Notes: generated from the sequence alone by a model not told the origin. A stretch of DNA of 64,000 nucleotides from Arthrobacter sp. Bz4 (GCF_003075455.1 NZ_QDAE01000001.1:124001-188000), one strand, 5' to 3'. Shown: positions 6,906 through 16,354, counted from the stretch's first letter. Numbers and translations are program-made.

Positions 6906-7682
6906 ATGCATTTCGAACGACACGGCAGCGGTACTCCCCTCCTCCTGGTGCACGGCCTGGGCTCAAGCCTTCGCACCTGGGACCCGATCATGCCGGCGCT
7001 GACCGCCGGGCGGGAAGTGACCGCCGTGGACCTGCCGGGGTTCGGCAACACGCCGCCGCTCATCGGGCCGGTGACGATCGGCACGCTGACGGATACCGTC
7101 GAACGTTTCATCGAAAGCGAGGACCTACAGGACACAGCTCTGGTGGGCAGTTCGATGGGTGCCCGAATTGTCCTTGAGCTGGCACGGCGCGGTCATTCGG
7201 GCAGCACTGTTTCACTTGACCCCGGAGGGTTCTGGACCGACCGTCAACGGCTGATCTTCGGTACCAGCATCACCGCCTCGGTCGCCCTGGTCCGCGCAAT
7301 CCAGTCCGCGCTCCCCTTCCTGACCGGCACAGCCATTGGTCGCAGCGCGCTGCTGGCGCAGTTCTCGGCTAAACCCTGGCAGCTCGATCCTGGTCTGGTC
7401 CTCACCGAGCTGCAGGGTTTCGCGTCCTCGCCAGGCGTCGACGAGGCCCGCCGGTCCCTGATCGAAGGGCCCACCCAGCAGGGCGCCCCCGCCGGATCCC
7501 TCTCCGGCAACGTGGTGATTGGGTGGGGGCGACGCGACCGGGTGACCTTCCCCAGCCAGGCGGCCACCGCCCAGCAGCGCTTCCCTGATGCGACTTTGCA
7601 CTGGTTCGAGGAAAGCGGACACTTCCCACACTGGGATCAGCCCGCGGAGACAGCCCGGCTGATTCTCGACAGCACCTCGTGA
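6906..7682 (+). CDS. Alpha/beta hydrolase, 258 aa
   Basis: The protein shows LLLVHGLGSSLRTW (oxyanion loop, about residues 12-25), the nucleophile elbow VGSSMGA with Ser83, and the histidine motif ESGHFPHWDQP near residue 245, typical of the Abhydrolase_1 family. Substrate is unknown. The ATG at 6906 follows GAAGGATCACG. Its TGA overlaps the GTG of the next gene (7679), so the two are probably translated together. Confidence 0.85.
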   Translation: MHFERHGSGTPLLLVHGLGSSLRTWDPIMPALTAGREVTAVDLPGFGNTPPLIGPVTIGTLTDTVERFIESEDLQDTALVGSSMGARIVLELARRGHSGSTVSLDPGGFWTDRQRLIFGTSITASVALVRAIQSALPFLTGTAIGRSALLAQFSAKPWQLDPGLVLTELQGFASSPGVDEARRSLIEGPTQQGAPAGSLSGNVVIGWGRRDRVTFPSQAATAQQRFPDATLHWFEESGHFPHWDQPAETARLILDSTS

Positions 7683-8104
7683 ACGTGCCGCGCCTCAGCA
7701 AAAACGCCCCCGCCGAAGGGCGGACCCGACCAACCGGCCGAGCCGTAGCGGGCTGGCTTGCTGCGGACCTGGTGCTGATCACTGGATTCGCAGCGACCGG
7801 GCGGTCCACCCATGAGTCGGGACTGGTGATCCTCGGCGTCCTGGGCACTGCCGCACCCTTCCTCACCGCCTGTCTCCTCACCTGGGGCGCGTCCAGGGCC
7901 TGGCGGTCGCCGTCGGCGCTGTGGCCGACGGGGATGCTGATCTGGCTGGGTACCGCCGTCGGCGGATTGGGGATTCGAGCCTTACTTGGCGGCGGCATGG
8001 CGGTCAGCTTCCAGCTGGTCGCCGTCCTGGTGCTCGGTGCGGTGCTGCTCCTCCCCCGCGCTATCGCTGCCATGGTCCTGCGGTGGCGGAGCACTTCACG
8101 ATAA
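7679..8104 (+). CDS. DUF3054 membrane protein, 141 aa
   Basis: The start is GTG at 7679, overlapping the previous stop as GTGA. After a charged N-terminus come four hydrophobic segments (about residues 24-42, 48-70, 81-102 and 108-130). The motif AGWLAADLVLITGFAATGR plus STHESG matches DUF3054, a four-helix membrane family of unknown function in actinobacteria. Context suggests co-expression with the preceding hydrolase. Confidence 0.8.
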   Translation: MNVPRLSKNAPAEGRTRPTGRAVAGWLAADLVLITGFAATGRSTHESGLVILGVLGTAAPFLTACLLTWGASRAWRSPSALWPTGMLIWLGTAVGGLGIRALLGGGMAVSFQLVAVLVLGAVLLLPRAIAAMVLRWRSTSR

Positions 8105-8161
8105 GTTAGCCGAAGAGTTTGTTCCCCAGCCAGTCCCCCACTATTGCCTAGGAGACCCCCA

Positions 8162-8443
8162 ATGATCACCGCATTTGTTTTGATCCAAACTGATGCCTCC
8201 CGGATTCCGGAGTGCGCGCAGGAAATTTCCGAAATCGAAGGCATCAGCGAGGTCTATTCGGTGACCGGCGAATGGGACCTCATTGCCATTGCCCGGGTCA
8301 GCCGCCATGAGGACCTCGCGGACGTCATCGCCGACCGACTGTCCAAGATCGAGGGCGTGGAGTCGACCACCACCCAGATCGCGTTCCGCTCCTACTCGAA
8401 GCACGATCTGGACACCGCCTTCTCGTTGGGCTTCGAAGGCTAG
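8162..8443 (+). CDS. Lrp/AsnC ligand-binding domain protein, 93 aa
   Basis: The protein consists only of the RAM (AsnC C-terminal) domain, without the DNA-binding helix-turn-helix: MITAFVLIQTDASRIPECAQ, then EVYSVTGEWDLIAIARV and the TQIAFRSYSKHDLD end. Stand-alone domains of this kind form octamers or decamers that may bind amino acids and modulate full-length Lrp proteins. The start at 8162 follows AGGAGA at good spacing. The gap to the next gene is one base, so it probably shares a message with cutC. Confidence 0.82.
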   Translation: MITAFVLIQTDASRIPECAQEISEIEGISEVYSVTGEWDLIAIARVSRHEDLADVIADRLSKIEGVESTTTQIAFRSYSKHDLDTAFSLGFEG

Positions 8444-8444
8444 G

Positions 8445-9170
8445 ATGCGCGTTGAGATTGCGGTTCAGGACACTGCCGGGGCGGCGATCGCGTACGACGC
8501 CGGTGCGGTGCGGTCCGAACTCTGCGTTGCCCTGCCGCTGGGCGGTCTGACGCCCTCGGTCGGTCTGATTCGACAGATCAGAACAACAGTCCCCGGGCTG
8601 CCGCTGCACGTGCTGATCCGTCCGCGTCCAGGGGGTTTTGTCTACTCTCCCGCGGAACTGGAGCTGATGGCCGGCGACATCTCGGCTGCCGCGGACGAGG
8701 GCGCGGCTGGCATCGTGGTGGGGGTCCTGACGGGCTCCGGCGGAGTGGATGCTGGTGCCGTCAGGGCCTTGCGGCAGGCCGCCCCAGGGCTTGAATACAC
8801 CTTCCACCGCGCGATCGACCACACTCCTTCGCCGCTTGCCGCCCTCGACGCGATCGCTGCTGCCGGTTTCACGCGGGTCCTGACCTCCGGTGGGGCTCCG
8901 ACCGCGGGGCAAGGCATCGCAGCCCTGCAATCGATGGCGGCCGCTGGCAGCGGCCTAACCATCCTGGCCGGGGGCGGGGTGACCATCGGCGACCTGCCGG
9001 CGCTCGCCGCGGCAGGGATTTCCGAAGTCCACCTCTCGGCCAAGTCGGTTCACCGCCCCAGCGGCTACGGCGTGCCACTTGGCGCGTCAGACACGGAAGG
9101 CGCCAGCTATCAGGTCACCGACCCGGTGCTGGTCGCCGCAGTCATAGATCAGGCCACCCGGCTGGGCTAG
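8445..9170 (+). CDS. cutC: Copper homeostasis protein CutC-like, 241 aa
   Basis: The protein is a TIM-barrel of the CutC family. Seen are [20 protein letters not shown] at the N-terminus, [20 protein letters not shown] (residues about 50-69), [32 protein letters not shown] and [12 protein letters not shown], the family's ordered strands. CutC was named for copper tolerance in E. coli, but its biochemical role is not settled. Its TAG stop shares bases with the stop of the convergent trpD. Confidence 0.88.
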   Translation: MRVEIAVQDTAGAAIAYDAGAVRSELCVALPLGGLTPSVGLIRQIRTTVPGLPLHVLIRPRPGGFVYSPAELELMAGDISAAADEGAAGIVVGVLTGSGGVDAGAVRALRQAAPGLEYTFHRAIDHTPSPLAALDAIAAAGFTRVLTSGGAPTAGQGIAALQSMAAAGSGLTILAGGGVTIGDLPALAAAGISEVHLSAKSVHRPSGYGVPLGASDTEGASYQVTDPVLVAAVIDQATRLG

Positions 9171-10231
9171 GCCACACCACCGGTTACCCGCACCCACTTC
9201 TCGAGCGAACCCTGCGCTGCCCCCGAGTCAATCGAATGCTCCGCACGCAGCATTGCCGCATTGATCCGGTCGATCAGTGGCGTGCCGTGAGCCACGTCGA
9301 ACGCCACCAGGCCTGCGGCAGCATTGAGCACGACGGCATCCCGGACCGGCCCCCGCTCCCCCGCCAACAATGCCCGCACCACACGCGCGTTGCTGGCACC
9401 GTCGGCCCCCCGGAGGGCCTCCACCGGCGACACCGGCAACCCGAAGTCGGCCGGGTGGACCTGCTGCTCCGTCACCGTCCCGCCGCGGACCTCCCAGATG
9501 GTCGAGGAGCCACTGGTCGTCAGCTTGTCCCGACCGTCGCTGCCCCGGAACACCAGGGCCCGGATCCCCCGCGCCGCCAATACTCCCGCCATCAGCGGCG
9601 CCATCCGCTCGCTGGCGCATCCCATGGCTTGAGCATCGACCCCAGCCGGGTTGCTCAGCGGGCCAAGAAAGTTGAAGGTCGTGGGGACACCCAGTTCACG
9701 CCGCGGGACTGCGACGTGGCGCATTGACGGATGGAACACCTGGGCGAAGCAAAAGGTGATTCCCGCCTCCTCGGCCGAACGGGCGACGTCGTCAATCGAG
9801 AGATCCAGCCGGACACCCAGCGCCTCGATCACGTCTGCCGCGCCGGCCGACGACGAAGCACTGCGGTTTCCGTGCTTCACCACTTTCGCCCCGGCGCCCA
9901 CGGCCACCAGCGACGACATGGTCGAGATGTTGAGCGTGTTGAGCCCATCCCCGCCGGTGCCCACAATGTCCAGGGTGGGCCCTGGCACGTCGATGCGGTG
10001 GGCCCGAGCCAGCATTGCCTCGACCAGCCCGACCAGTTCACCGACCGTCTCCCCCTTGCTTCTCAAACCGACGAGGAATCCCGCGATCTGGGCATGGGAA
10101 GCGTCGCCCTCCATGATCTGGTCCATCGCCCAGCGGGTCTGATCGGAGGTGAGATCGTCCCCCCGGATCAGCGCGGAGATGAGTACGGGCCAGGTCGGGG
10201 ATCCGCCGTCGGGGCTTGAAATCGTCGTCAC
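9167..10231 (-). CDS. trpD: Anthranilate phosphoribosyltransferase
   Basis: TrpD joins anthranilate to phosphoribosyl pyrophosphate, the second committed step of tryptophan synthesis. The PRPP-binding loop GTGGDG lies at residues 91-96, followed by [14 protein letters not shown], the anthranilate-site KHGNRS at about 119-124, and the [12 protein letters not shown] block. The 354-residue length is usual. It is separate from any other trp gene here, as is common in actinobacteria. GTG at 10231 is the likely start. Its stop overlaps the convergent cutC stop. Confidence 0.96.
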   Translation of the reverse strand: MTTISSPDGGSPTWPVLISALIRGDDLTSDQTRWAMDQIMEGDASHAQIAGFLVGLRSKGETVGELVGLVEAMLARAHRIDVPGPTLDIVGTGGDGLNTLNISTMSSLVAVGAGAKVVKHGNRSASSSAGAADVIEALGVRLDLSIDDVARSAEEAGITFCFAQVFHPSMRHVAVPRRELGVPTTFNFLGPLSNPAGVDAQAMGCASERMAPLMAGVLAARGIRALVFRGSDGRDKLTTSGSSTIWEVRGGTVTEQQVHPADFGLPVSPVEALRGADGASNARVVRALLAGERGPVRDAVVLNAAAGLVAFDVAHGTPLIDRINAAMLRAEHSIDSGAAQGSLEKWVRVTGGVA

Positions 10232-10367
10232 ACCTCAAGGTTATCTACGAATTGTAGAAAGTCATCTGTTCACTACTTCCGCGCCGTTACTGGGATGCCG
10301 AGTCCTTCGCGGTGCCGGGGACGCGCCGGGGCATCCCCAGCATTGGTGAACTGGCCCTTTTTAGAGA

Positions 10368-10373
10368 CATAAT
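10368..10373 (+). promoter_or_regulatory. Predicted -10 box of ctaE, leaderless arrangement
   Basis: CATAAT at 10368-10373 lies six bases before the GTG start of ctaE at 10380. No ribosome binding site precedes that GTG, so the transcript probably begins at the start codon. A TTGGTG at 10343-10348 could be the -35 box, with a long 19-base spacer. Confidence 0.45.
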
Positions 10374-10379
10374 GGCTCT

Positions 10380-11018
10380 GTGACATCTGCGACTCAAGCC
10401 CCCAGCACCACGGCGCATCCAACGCTGAACCGCCCCAACATGGTCTCCGTAGGAACCGTCGTTTGGTTGTCCAGTGAATTGATGTTTTTTGCCGGACTAT
10501 TCGCCATGTACTTCACCCTGCGTTCCACCTCGAGTGAGATGTGGGCAATGGAGACTGAAAAGCTGAACGTACCGTTCGCCTTGATTAACACGATCATTCT
10601 CGTGTTGAGCTCGGTGACCTGCCAGTTCGGTGTATTCGCAGCCGAGCGGTTGCAAGCACGCCGCACCGGCAGCGTCTTCTCCCCCCTCAAGTGGGGAATG
10701 ATCGAATGGTTCCTCCTGACCTTCCTCATGGGTTCCATCTTCGTTGCGGTTCAGGGCTACGAGTACGCGGTATTGGTTTCGGAAGGCGTCTCCCTTTCAT
10801 CCAACGCCTACGGCTCGTCGTTCTACCTGACCACCGGGTTCCACGGTCTCCATGTGCTGGGCGGGCTGATCGCCTTCCTCTTCATCATCGGCCGCGGATT
10901 CGCCGCGAAACGGTTCGGTCATTTTGAGGCCACCTCAGCAATTGTTGTGTCGTACTACTGGCACTTTGTTGATGTTGTCTGGATTGCGCTGTTCATCATC
11001 ATCTATTTCCTGAAGTAA
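10380..11018 (+). CDS. ctaE: Cytochrome c oxidase subunit III
   Basis: Subunit III of the aa3 oxidase, five membrane helices in 212 residues, as in other actinobacteria. Family signatures are [20 protein letters not shown] in helix [17 protein letters not shown] with its conserved histidines, and the closing [20 protein letters not shown]. It lies directly upstream of qcrCAB, the usual actinobacterial order, where the oxidase forms a supercomplex with the bc1-type complex. The start is GTG at 10380. Confidence 0.96.
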   Translation: MTSATQAPSTTAHPTLNRPNMVSVGTVVWLSSELMFFAGLFAMYFTLRSTSSEMWAMETEKLNVPFALINTIILVLSSVTCQFGVFAAERLQARRTGSVFSPLKWGMIEWFLLTFLMGSIFVAVQGYEYAVLVSEGVSLSSNAYGSSFYLTTGFHGLHVLGGLIAFLFIIGRGFAAKRFGHFEATSAIVVSYYWHFVDVVWIALFIIIYFLK

Positions 11019-11025
11019 CCCTTAG

Positions 11026-11053
11026 TTGAACACTCTTCTACTAGGTGTAGAAT
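11026..11053 (+). promoter_or_regulatory. Promoter TTGAAC-N16-TAGAAT of qcrCAB
   Basis: TTGAAC (11026-11031) and TAGAAT (11048-11053) stand 16 bases apart, between ctaE and qcrC. Transcription would begin near 11060, leaving a leader of about 45 bases that contains the ribosome binding site AAGGCAGGA. This would let qcrCAB be expressed apart from ctaE. Confidence 0.6.
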
Positions 11054-11105
11054 TCCATCAAGTGGTACCGGCAGTGATTGCACGACAGAAGGCAGGAACC
11101 AGCAA

Positions 11106-11891
11106 GTGAAGGCACTTTCGCAAAGGCGACGTCATCCCCTGGCAGCGGTAGCTTTGTTGCTCATCGGATTACTCTTCACGGGCGGCGTCTATGCCCTGGC
11201 GAGCAGCACCAATGACGCCCAGGCCCAGTCCTTCTCGGCCGACGAGGTCGACGAGGGCGAGAAGCTCTTCATCGCCAACTGCGCCACCTGCCACGGCATG
11301 GGCGCAGTCGGATCCGATAACGGCCCGTCATTGGTTGGCGTCGGTGCCGCATCGGTGGACTTCCAGGTGGGCACCGGGCGCATGCCCATGCAGATGCAGG
11401 GACCCCAGGCGCAGGTCAAGCCACCACAGTTCGACGACGAGCAGACCATGCAGATGGCCGCTTATGTCGCCTCCCTGGGTGCCGGACCAGCCATTCCGAG
11501 CGAGGACATGCTCGACACGTCCGACGCCGACCCAGCAAACGGTGGAGTTGTCTTCCGCGTCAACTGCGCAATGTGCCACAACGCGGCAGCAGCCGGCGGC
11601 GCGCTGACCCGCGGCAAGTACGCTCCAGCACTGTCCGGCTCGACGGCGAAGCACACCTACGAGGCAATGGTTACCGGTCCGCAGAACATGCCAGTGTTCA
11701 GCGACGCGAACATCACCCCCGAGGACAAGCGCGACGTTATCGCGTTCCTCGAGACCATCGACGAGCAGGGCTCCCCCGGTGGAGCCGACCTCGGTTCGCT
11801 GGGTCCAGTCTCTGAAGGTCTGTTCATCTGGGTCGCAGGGCTAGGCGTCATTATCGCGTTCACTGTCTGGCTGACGGCCCGGTCGTCCTAA
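11106..11891 (+). CDS. qcrC: Menaquinol-cytochrome c reductase dihaem cytochrome c subunit
   Basis: The protein has an N-terminal membrane anchor, two haem c sites, CATCHG (about residues 59-64) and CAMCHN (about 155-160), and a C-terminal membrane helix (about 238-258). The two-haem layout is that of actinobacterial QcrC (cytochrome cc), which passes electrons from the Rieske centre to the aa3 oxidase without a free cytochrome c. The soluble domains lie outside the membrane. The start is GTG at 11106. Confidence 0.96.
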   Translation: MKALSQRRRHPLAAVALLLIGLLFTGGVYALASSTNDAQAQSFSADEVDEGEKLFIANCATCHGMGAVGSDNGPSLVGVGAASVDFQVGTGRMPMQMQGPQAQVKPPQFDDEQTMQMAAYVASLGAGPAIPSEDMLDTSDADPANGGVVFRVNCAMCHNAAAAGGALTRGKYAPALSGSTAKHTYEAMVTGPQNMPVFSDANITPEDKRDVIAFLETIDEQGSPGGADLGSLGPVSEGLFIWVAGLGVIIAFTVWLTARSS

Positions 11892-11984
11892 ACCACATGA
11901 CGCTCCATCAGCTGCCTCAGGGCTGCACCACCACACTTAACAACAGACCACAAGCGAAGTTTTATCAGAAGGATGCGAGGGATC

Positions 11985-13010
11985 ATGGCCGATCATAGTC
12001 ACGGCAGTCCAGAGAGTACTGGCGTCGTTGCTAGGCCCGGTCAGGGCGATGTACAGAAGTTCCAGAACCCTGGCTTGCCTCCACACCGTCCCCGCCTGGC
12101 TGACCGGGATCCGCGTGCGGAGAAGCGCGCGGAGCGACAGGTAGCGATTCTGTTCCTGGTGTCGATTATTGGGACCATCCTGTTTTTCGTTGGGTACTTC
12201 CTCATCCCGCTGGACGAGACCATCGAGACGCTCCGACTGCAAAACCTGACGCTCGGCCTCGGCACGGCGTTCGCGATGCTCGGCATCGGCGTGGGAATTG
12301 TTCACTGGGCCAAGACACTCATGCCTGACCACGAAGTATCCGAGGACCGGCACGAGATCCGCACCGAAGCTGACCGCGCCGATGCAGAAAAGATCATCAA
12401 CGACATCGTTGAGGAAACCGGCATCAAGCGTCGCCCACTGATCCGCAACACCCTCCTTGGTGCGATGCTTCTGGCACCGCTCCCGGCCGTCTTCATTTTC
12501 CGCGATCTGGGTCCCTTGCCCGGCAACGTGCTGCGGCAGACCTATTGGGAGTCGGGAACCCGGCTTGCGCGGGACCCCAGCGGCACCCCGATCAGGGCTT
12601 CAGACGTCACCATCGGTTCGGCTTTCCATGTCATCCCTGAAGGGCTCTCGGATTCTGAGCACTATCTGGAAGAGAAGGCCAAGGCGGTTGTCCTGCTGAT
12701 GCGCCTGAACCCCGAGTCGCTGAACCCCTCCCCTGGCCGTGAGGACTGGGGCTATGAAGGCATTGTTGCCTACTCCAAGATTTGCACGCACGTGGGTTGC
12801 CCTGTTGCTCTGTACGAACAGCAGACCCATCACCTGCTTTGCCCGTGCCACCAGTCGACGTTCGACCTCACGCAGGAATGCAAGGTCATCTTCGGACCGG
12901 CGACACGACCGCTACCGCAGCTGCCCATCGCCGTTGATGACGAGGGCTACCTCATCGCTACTAGCGATTTTCAAGAGCCAGTAGGACCAAGTTTCTGGGA
13001 GCGTGGCTGA
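11985..13010 (+). CDS. qcrA: Menaquinol-cytochrome c reductase Rieske iron-sulfur subunit
   Basis: The Rieske cluster ligands are visible as CTHVGCPV and CPCHQSTFD in the last 90 residues. The N-terminal half has three membrane segments, the actinobacterial form, rather than the single anchor of proteobacteria. It takes electrons from menaquinol to QcrC. ATG at 11985 follows GAGGG and is preferred over an ATG at 11973. Its TGA at 13008-13010 lies one base before the qcrB start. Confidence 0.95.
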   Translation: MADHSHGSPESTGVVARPGQGDVQKFQNPGLPPHRPRLADRDPRAEKRAERQVAILFLVSIIGTILFFVGYFLIPLDETIETLRLQNLTLGLGTAFAMLGIGVGIVHWAKTLMPDHEVSEDRHEIRTEADRADAEKIINDIVEETGIKRRPLIRNTLLGAMLLAPLPAVFIFRDLGPLPGNVLRQTYWESGTRLARDPSGTPIRASDVTIGSAFHVIPEGLSDSEHYLEEKAKAVVLLMRLNPESLNPSPGREDWGYEGIVAYSKICTHVGCPVALYEQQTHHLLCPCHQSTFDLTQECKVIFGPATRPLPQLPIAVDDEGYLIATSDFQEPVGPSFWERG

Positions 13011-13011
13011 C

Positions 13012-14694
13012 ATGAGCAGCACGACATCGCAAAGTACCTACCAACCCAAGACGAGCGTTGGCAAGATCACCAACTACGTTGACTCACGAGTCGGCGGATC
13101 CGGGATGGTCAAGGAGTTCGGGCGGAAGATTTTCCCCGATCACTGGACTTTCATGTTCGGTGAGGTGGCGCTGTACTCCTTCGTGATCCTGCTCCTGTCA
13201 GGAACCTTCCTGACCTTCTTCTTCGATCCCTCAATGGCAGAAACCCACTATGAGGGTAGCTATGTGCCGTTGCGCGGGGTCGAAATGTCCGAGGCATACG
13301 CCACGGCGTTGAACATCTCCTTCGATGTCCGCGGCGGGCTGTTCATGCGGCAGGTCCACCACTGGTCTGCGTTGCTCTTCGTCGCAGCAGTGTCCGTGCA
13401 CATGCTCCGAGTCTTCTTCACCGGTGCGTTCCGGCGTCCCCGCGAACTGAACTGGGTTGTCGGTTGCGTCCTGTTGATCCTGGCCATGGCCGCAGGCTTC
13501 ACCGGTTACTCACTCCCCGATGACCTGCTGTCCGGTAACGGCCTGCGCATCATCGACGGCGTCATCAAGGCCGTCCCGGTTGTTGGCACGTACATCAGCT
13601 TCTTCCTCTTCGGCGGCGAATTCCCCGGCACAGTGGTTATTCCACGGCTTTACGTGCTGCACATCCTGCTGATCCCCGCGATCATCCTGCTGATGATCGT
13701 CATCCACCTCTTCATGGTGGTGACCCACAAGCACACCCAGTTCCCCGGCCCAGGCCGGACGAACGACAACGTGGTCGGCTTCCCCGTCGGCCCGGTCTAC
13801 GCAGCGAAAGCCGGTGGATTCTTCTTCATCGTGTTTGGCATCATCGCAGCGATCTCGGCGGCGTTCACGATCAACCCGATCTGGAACTACGGCCCGTACG
13901 ATCCCTCCCCCGTGTCGGCTGGCACCCAGCCCGACTGGTACATCGGTTGGGTGGACGGTGCGTTGCGCCTCATGCCGGGGTGGCTCGGTGGGCTGCCGCT
14001 GGAGTGGAACATCCCGATGCCATGGGGCGTGAACACCCTGTCGCTGAACGTGTTGCTTCCCGCCCTCGTTCCTGCCGGAATCGTGTTCGGCCTGATGTTC
14101 GCCTGGCCGTGGATTGAGTCCTGGTTGACCAAGGACAAGCGGGAACACCACCTGCTCGACCGTCCGCGCAACGCACCGTTCCGCACCGCGGTTGGCGTGT
14201 CCGGCGTAGTGTTCTACTGCGTCATGTGGGCAGCGGCCAGCTCGGACCTCATTGCCACCCACTTCTTCGTATCCCTGAACGATGTGACCTACTGGCTGCG
14301 GGTGCTGTTCTTCGTGGGCCCGATCATCGGCTTCATGGTGGCACAGCGTATTGCTCTGGCTCTCCAGCGCAAGGATCGCGAGATCGCCCTGCACGGTCGG
14401 GAAACCGGCCGGATTGTGCGGCTCCCGCACGGCGAGTTCATCGAGGTCCACGAACCACTCGACGAATACAAGCGCTACAACCTGGTCAACTACGAGTCTG
14501 CAGGAGTGTTGCCAGCCGAGGCGGATGTCAACGGACACGTCACCCGGACCGAGAAGGCCCGCGGCTGGCTGTCACGCTTCTTCTTCGAAGACAGGGTGGC
14601 ACCGGTAACGCCTGCGGAGTTGGCGGCAGCGCATTCTCACGCACACCACGACGAGATCGCCGAGCAGCACGACAAAGCGGCAATCTCCAAGTAG
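13012..14694 (+). CDS. qcrB: Menaquinol-cytochrome c reductase cytochrome b subunit
   Basis: QcrB carries the two b haems and the quinol sites. Seen are the haem-ligand helix FMRQVHHWSALLFVAAVSVH, the second haem helix HILLIPAIILLMIVIHLFMV, and the quinol-oxidation loop. The C-terminal extension of about 150 residues, hydrophilic and histidine-rich at the end, is typical of actinobacteria. ATG at 13012 has GGGAG upstream; a GTG at 13003 in frame is possible. A strong terminator follows at 14706. Confidence 0.96.
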   Translation: MSSTTSQSTYQPKTSVGKITNYVDSRVGGSGMVKEFGRKIFPDHWTFMFGEVALYSFVILLLSGTFLTFFFDPSMAETHYEGSYVPLRGVEMSEAYATALNISFDVRGGLFMRQVHHWSALLFVAAVSVHMLRVFFTGAFRRPRELNWVVGCVLLILAMAAGFTGYSLPDDLLSGNGLRIIDGVIKAVPVVGTYISFFLFGGEFPGTVVIPRLYVLHILLIPAIILLMIVIHLFMVVTHKHTQFPGPGRTNDNVVGFPVGPVYAAKAGGFFFIVFGIIAAISAAFTINPIWNYGPYDPSPVSAGTQPDWYIGWVDGALRLMPGWLGGLPLEWNIPMPWGVNTLSLNVLLPALVPAGIVFGLMFAWPWIESWLTKDKREHHLLDRPRNAPFRTAVGVSGVVFYCVMWAAASSDLIATHFFVSLNDVTYWLRVLFFVGPIIGFMVAQRIALALQRKDREIALHGRETGRIVRLPHGEFIEVHEPLDEYKRYNLVNYESAGVLPAEADVNGHVTRTEKARGWLSRFFFEDRVAPVTPAELAAAHSHAHHDEIAEQHDKAAISK

Positions 14695-14705
14695 CACGAC
14701 ACGAT

Positions 14706-14744
14706 AAAGAACCCGGTCCAGCGCATAGCTGGATCGGGTTCTTT
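14706..14744 (+). terminator. Intrinsic terminator after qcrB
   Basis: AAAGAACCCGGTCCAGC (14706-14722) pairs with GCTGGATCGGGTTCTTT (14728-14744), giving a 17-bp stem with one mismatch and a T-rich 3' side. It closes the qcr operon. Confidence 0.88.
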
Positions 14745-14871
14745 CGTTGGCGCACATCCGGCTATGCGGGACAGCTCCGGCCCGTAGGGCAAGGATGGCC
14801 GCTGGGAACCGGCGGATCTGACTCCGGGGGCAGTTCCTGCAGGGTTTGACCCTACTGGCCTGAAGCGCTAG

Positions 14872-15669
14872 CTAGGGACTGTTCAACCGCTTCGCCGTAT
14901 AAGCGCGCGGGGACCGTACCCCGGGGCGCTGGAGTGGCACCCAGAGCTTGTACCGGTCCGCCCGGTAATAGGACACCGAGTAGTCGATCATCGACCTGGC
15001 CACGTAGGCGTGCCGCTGGATTTTCAGGAGGGGCGCTCCCAAATCCACATTGAGCAGCCTGGCGATCGAAGCAGAGGCCGCGGTCGCCTCGATGGTGTCC
15101 TCGCCCCATTCCATCAGCAGGCCGAACCGTTCGCTCAAAACGTTGTACAGCGACGTCGGCGCCGGCTCGTCAAGAATCCCCGGCACCCGGTGGGCCGGGA
15201 TGAAGTTCTCGTCAACGCTCATCGGCTCTCCATCCGCGAGCAGTTGGCGTCTGAACCGGACTACCGGCTGGCCTTGCTCGAGTTGCAGCTCGCGGGCAAT
15301 CAGCGGGGTTGCCCCGATCTGTTCGAAGCTCAGTACCCGCGCGTCGGGAACCATACCCCGCCGGTGCATCTCCTCGCTGTAGGAGGTGAGCTTCATCTGC
15401 AGGTCCAGCTTGGTATGTGCGACGAACGTCCCCAGTCCCACGATGCGTTCCAGCACCTCCTCGGCGACCAGGGCATCGATCGCGTGCCGGACGGTCATGC
15501 GTGCCACCCCGAAGTGTCTGGTCAACTCTCGCTCAGAGGGAATGGCTGTACCAGGCTCGGCGTGGTCAATGATCAGCTGGCGGAGGATCTCGCGGAGCTG
15601 CACGTGTTTCGGCGCCGTGGACTCAGGATTCAGCCCTCCCTCAAGGGAGAGCAATAGGGTACTCGACAA
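14872..15669 (-). CDS. GntR-family (HutC subfamily) transcription regulator, 265 aa
   Basis: The N-terminal winged helix-turn-helix (residues about 25-85) contains PSERELTRHFGVARMTVRHA, the GntR signature. Residues about 100-245 form a UTRA ligand-binding domain, seen in the strand PVVRFRRQLLADGEPMSVD and the SYYRADRYKLWVPLQRP end, typical of HutC, NagR and DasR proteins. Effectors of this group are often sugar phosphates or amino-acid intermediates. No target gene lies beside it, so its regulon is unknown. It is divergent from the PadR gene. Confidence 0.88.
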   Translation of the reverse strand: MSSTLLLSLEGGLNPESTAPKHVQLREILRQLIIDHAEPGTAIPSERELTRHFGVARMTVRHAIDALVAEEVLERIVGLGTFVAHTKLDLQMKLTSYSEEMHRRGMVPDARVLSFEQIGATPLIARELQLEQGQPVVRFRRQLLADGEPMSVDENFIPAHRVPGILDEPAPTSLYNVLSERFGLLMEWGEDTIEATAASASIARLLNVDLGAPLLKIQRHAYVARSMIDYSVSYYRADRYKLWVPLQRPGVRSPRAYTAKRLNSP

Positions 15670-15760
15670 CGGGAAAGCCTTTCAGGAGCCTTGGAAGAAC
15701 GCGGCTGCTTTCAGTCTAAAGGGCTCCCCCGGATCGTTGATTTACCCGCGAAATCGAGGG

Positions 15761-15790
15761 TATCGTTGAGTATCGCTATATATCGTTAGA
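15761..15790. promoter_or_regulatory. Three phased TATCG decamers, candidate PadR operator
   Basis: TATCGTTGAG, TATCGCTATA and TATCGTTAGA follow each other without a gap at 15761, 15771 and 15781. They end 20 bases before the padR-like start at 15810. A fourth related ATCGTTGA lies at about 15733. A ten-base period puts all copies on one face of the helix. PadR proteins commonly bind AT-rich sites near TATCG or ATAT cores, so autoregulation is likely. Confidence 0.5.
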
Positions 15791-15809
15791 TGATTCAAGG
15801 GAGAGCGCA

Positions 15810-16349
15810 ATGCGGAATTCATACCCAGCAGGCGGGTTCAGCGGAAACAACATTGACGGCATGTGGCAGGCGGTCGAAGAGCTGCGGTCACGGTTCGATA
15901 AGCGCACCGGAACCCGGGCGGGACGGGGCGAGGTACGGTCGGCGATTCTTGCCCTGCTCGCGGAAAGGCCCATGCACGGCTACCAGATCATCCACGAAAT
16001 CGAGGAGCGGAGTGGTGGCAGCTGGAAGCCAAGCGCCGGCTCGGTCTATCCGACTCTGCAGCTACTTTCCGATGAGGGGTTTATCAGCGCCGAGGAATCC
16101 AACGGCCGGAAAATCTATTCGCTGACCGAAGCGGGTCGGGAAGAAGTAGCCGGTGCGGGCGGAGCAGCGCCCTGGGCTATGGGCCACGAGGCCGGCACCG
16201 GGTTCGGCGCGCTGCCGAAGGCCGGAGTTGAACTTGCCCAGGCCGCGGCCCAGGTGGGGCGTACCGGAACACCTGAACAGGTCCAGGAAGCCGTCAAGGT
16301 GCTCAATGAAGCCCGACGCCGGCTGTACTCGATCCTTGCCCAGGACTGA
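15810..16349 (+). CDS. PadR-family transcription regulator, 179 aa
   Basis: The winged-helix PadR domain spans about residues 35-115: GEVRSAILALLAERPMHGYQ, then SAGSVYPTLQLLSDEGFI and a GRKIYSLTEAGREE wing. The C-terminal third is helical and probably serves dimerisation. PadR proteins are usually repressors of transporters, detoxification or membrane-stress genes. The start ATG at 15810 follows GGGAG. The next gene begins five bases after the stop, so the ABC1 kinase gene is its likely operon partner. Confidence 0.9.
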   Translation: MRNSYPAGGFSGNNIDGMWQAVEELRSRFDKRTGTRAGRGEVRSAILALLAERPMHGYQIIHEIEERSGGSWKPSAGSVYPTLQLLSDEGFISAEESNGRKIYSLTEAGREEVAGAGGAAPWAMGHEAGTGFGALPKAGVELAQAAAQVGRTGTPEQVQEAVKVLNEARRRLYSILAQD

Positions 16350-16354
16350 CGGGC

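Noticed and set aside
13510-14538. 342-codon open frame on the minus strand
   Set aside because: It is antisense to qcrB, which is certain. The antisense product is a histidine/aspartate-rich shadow.
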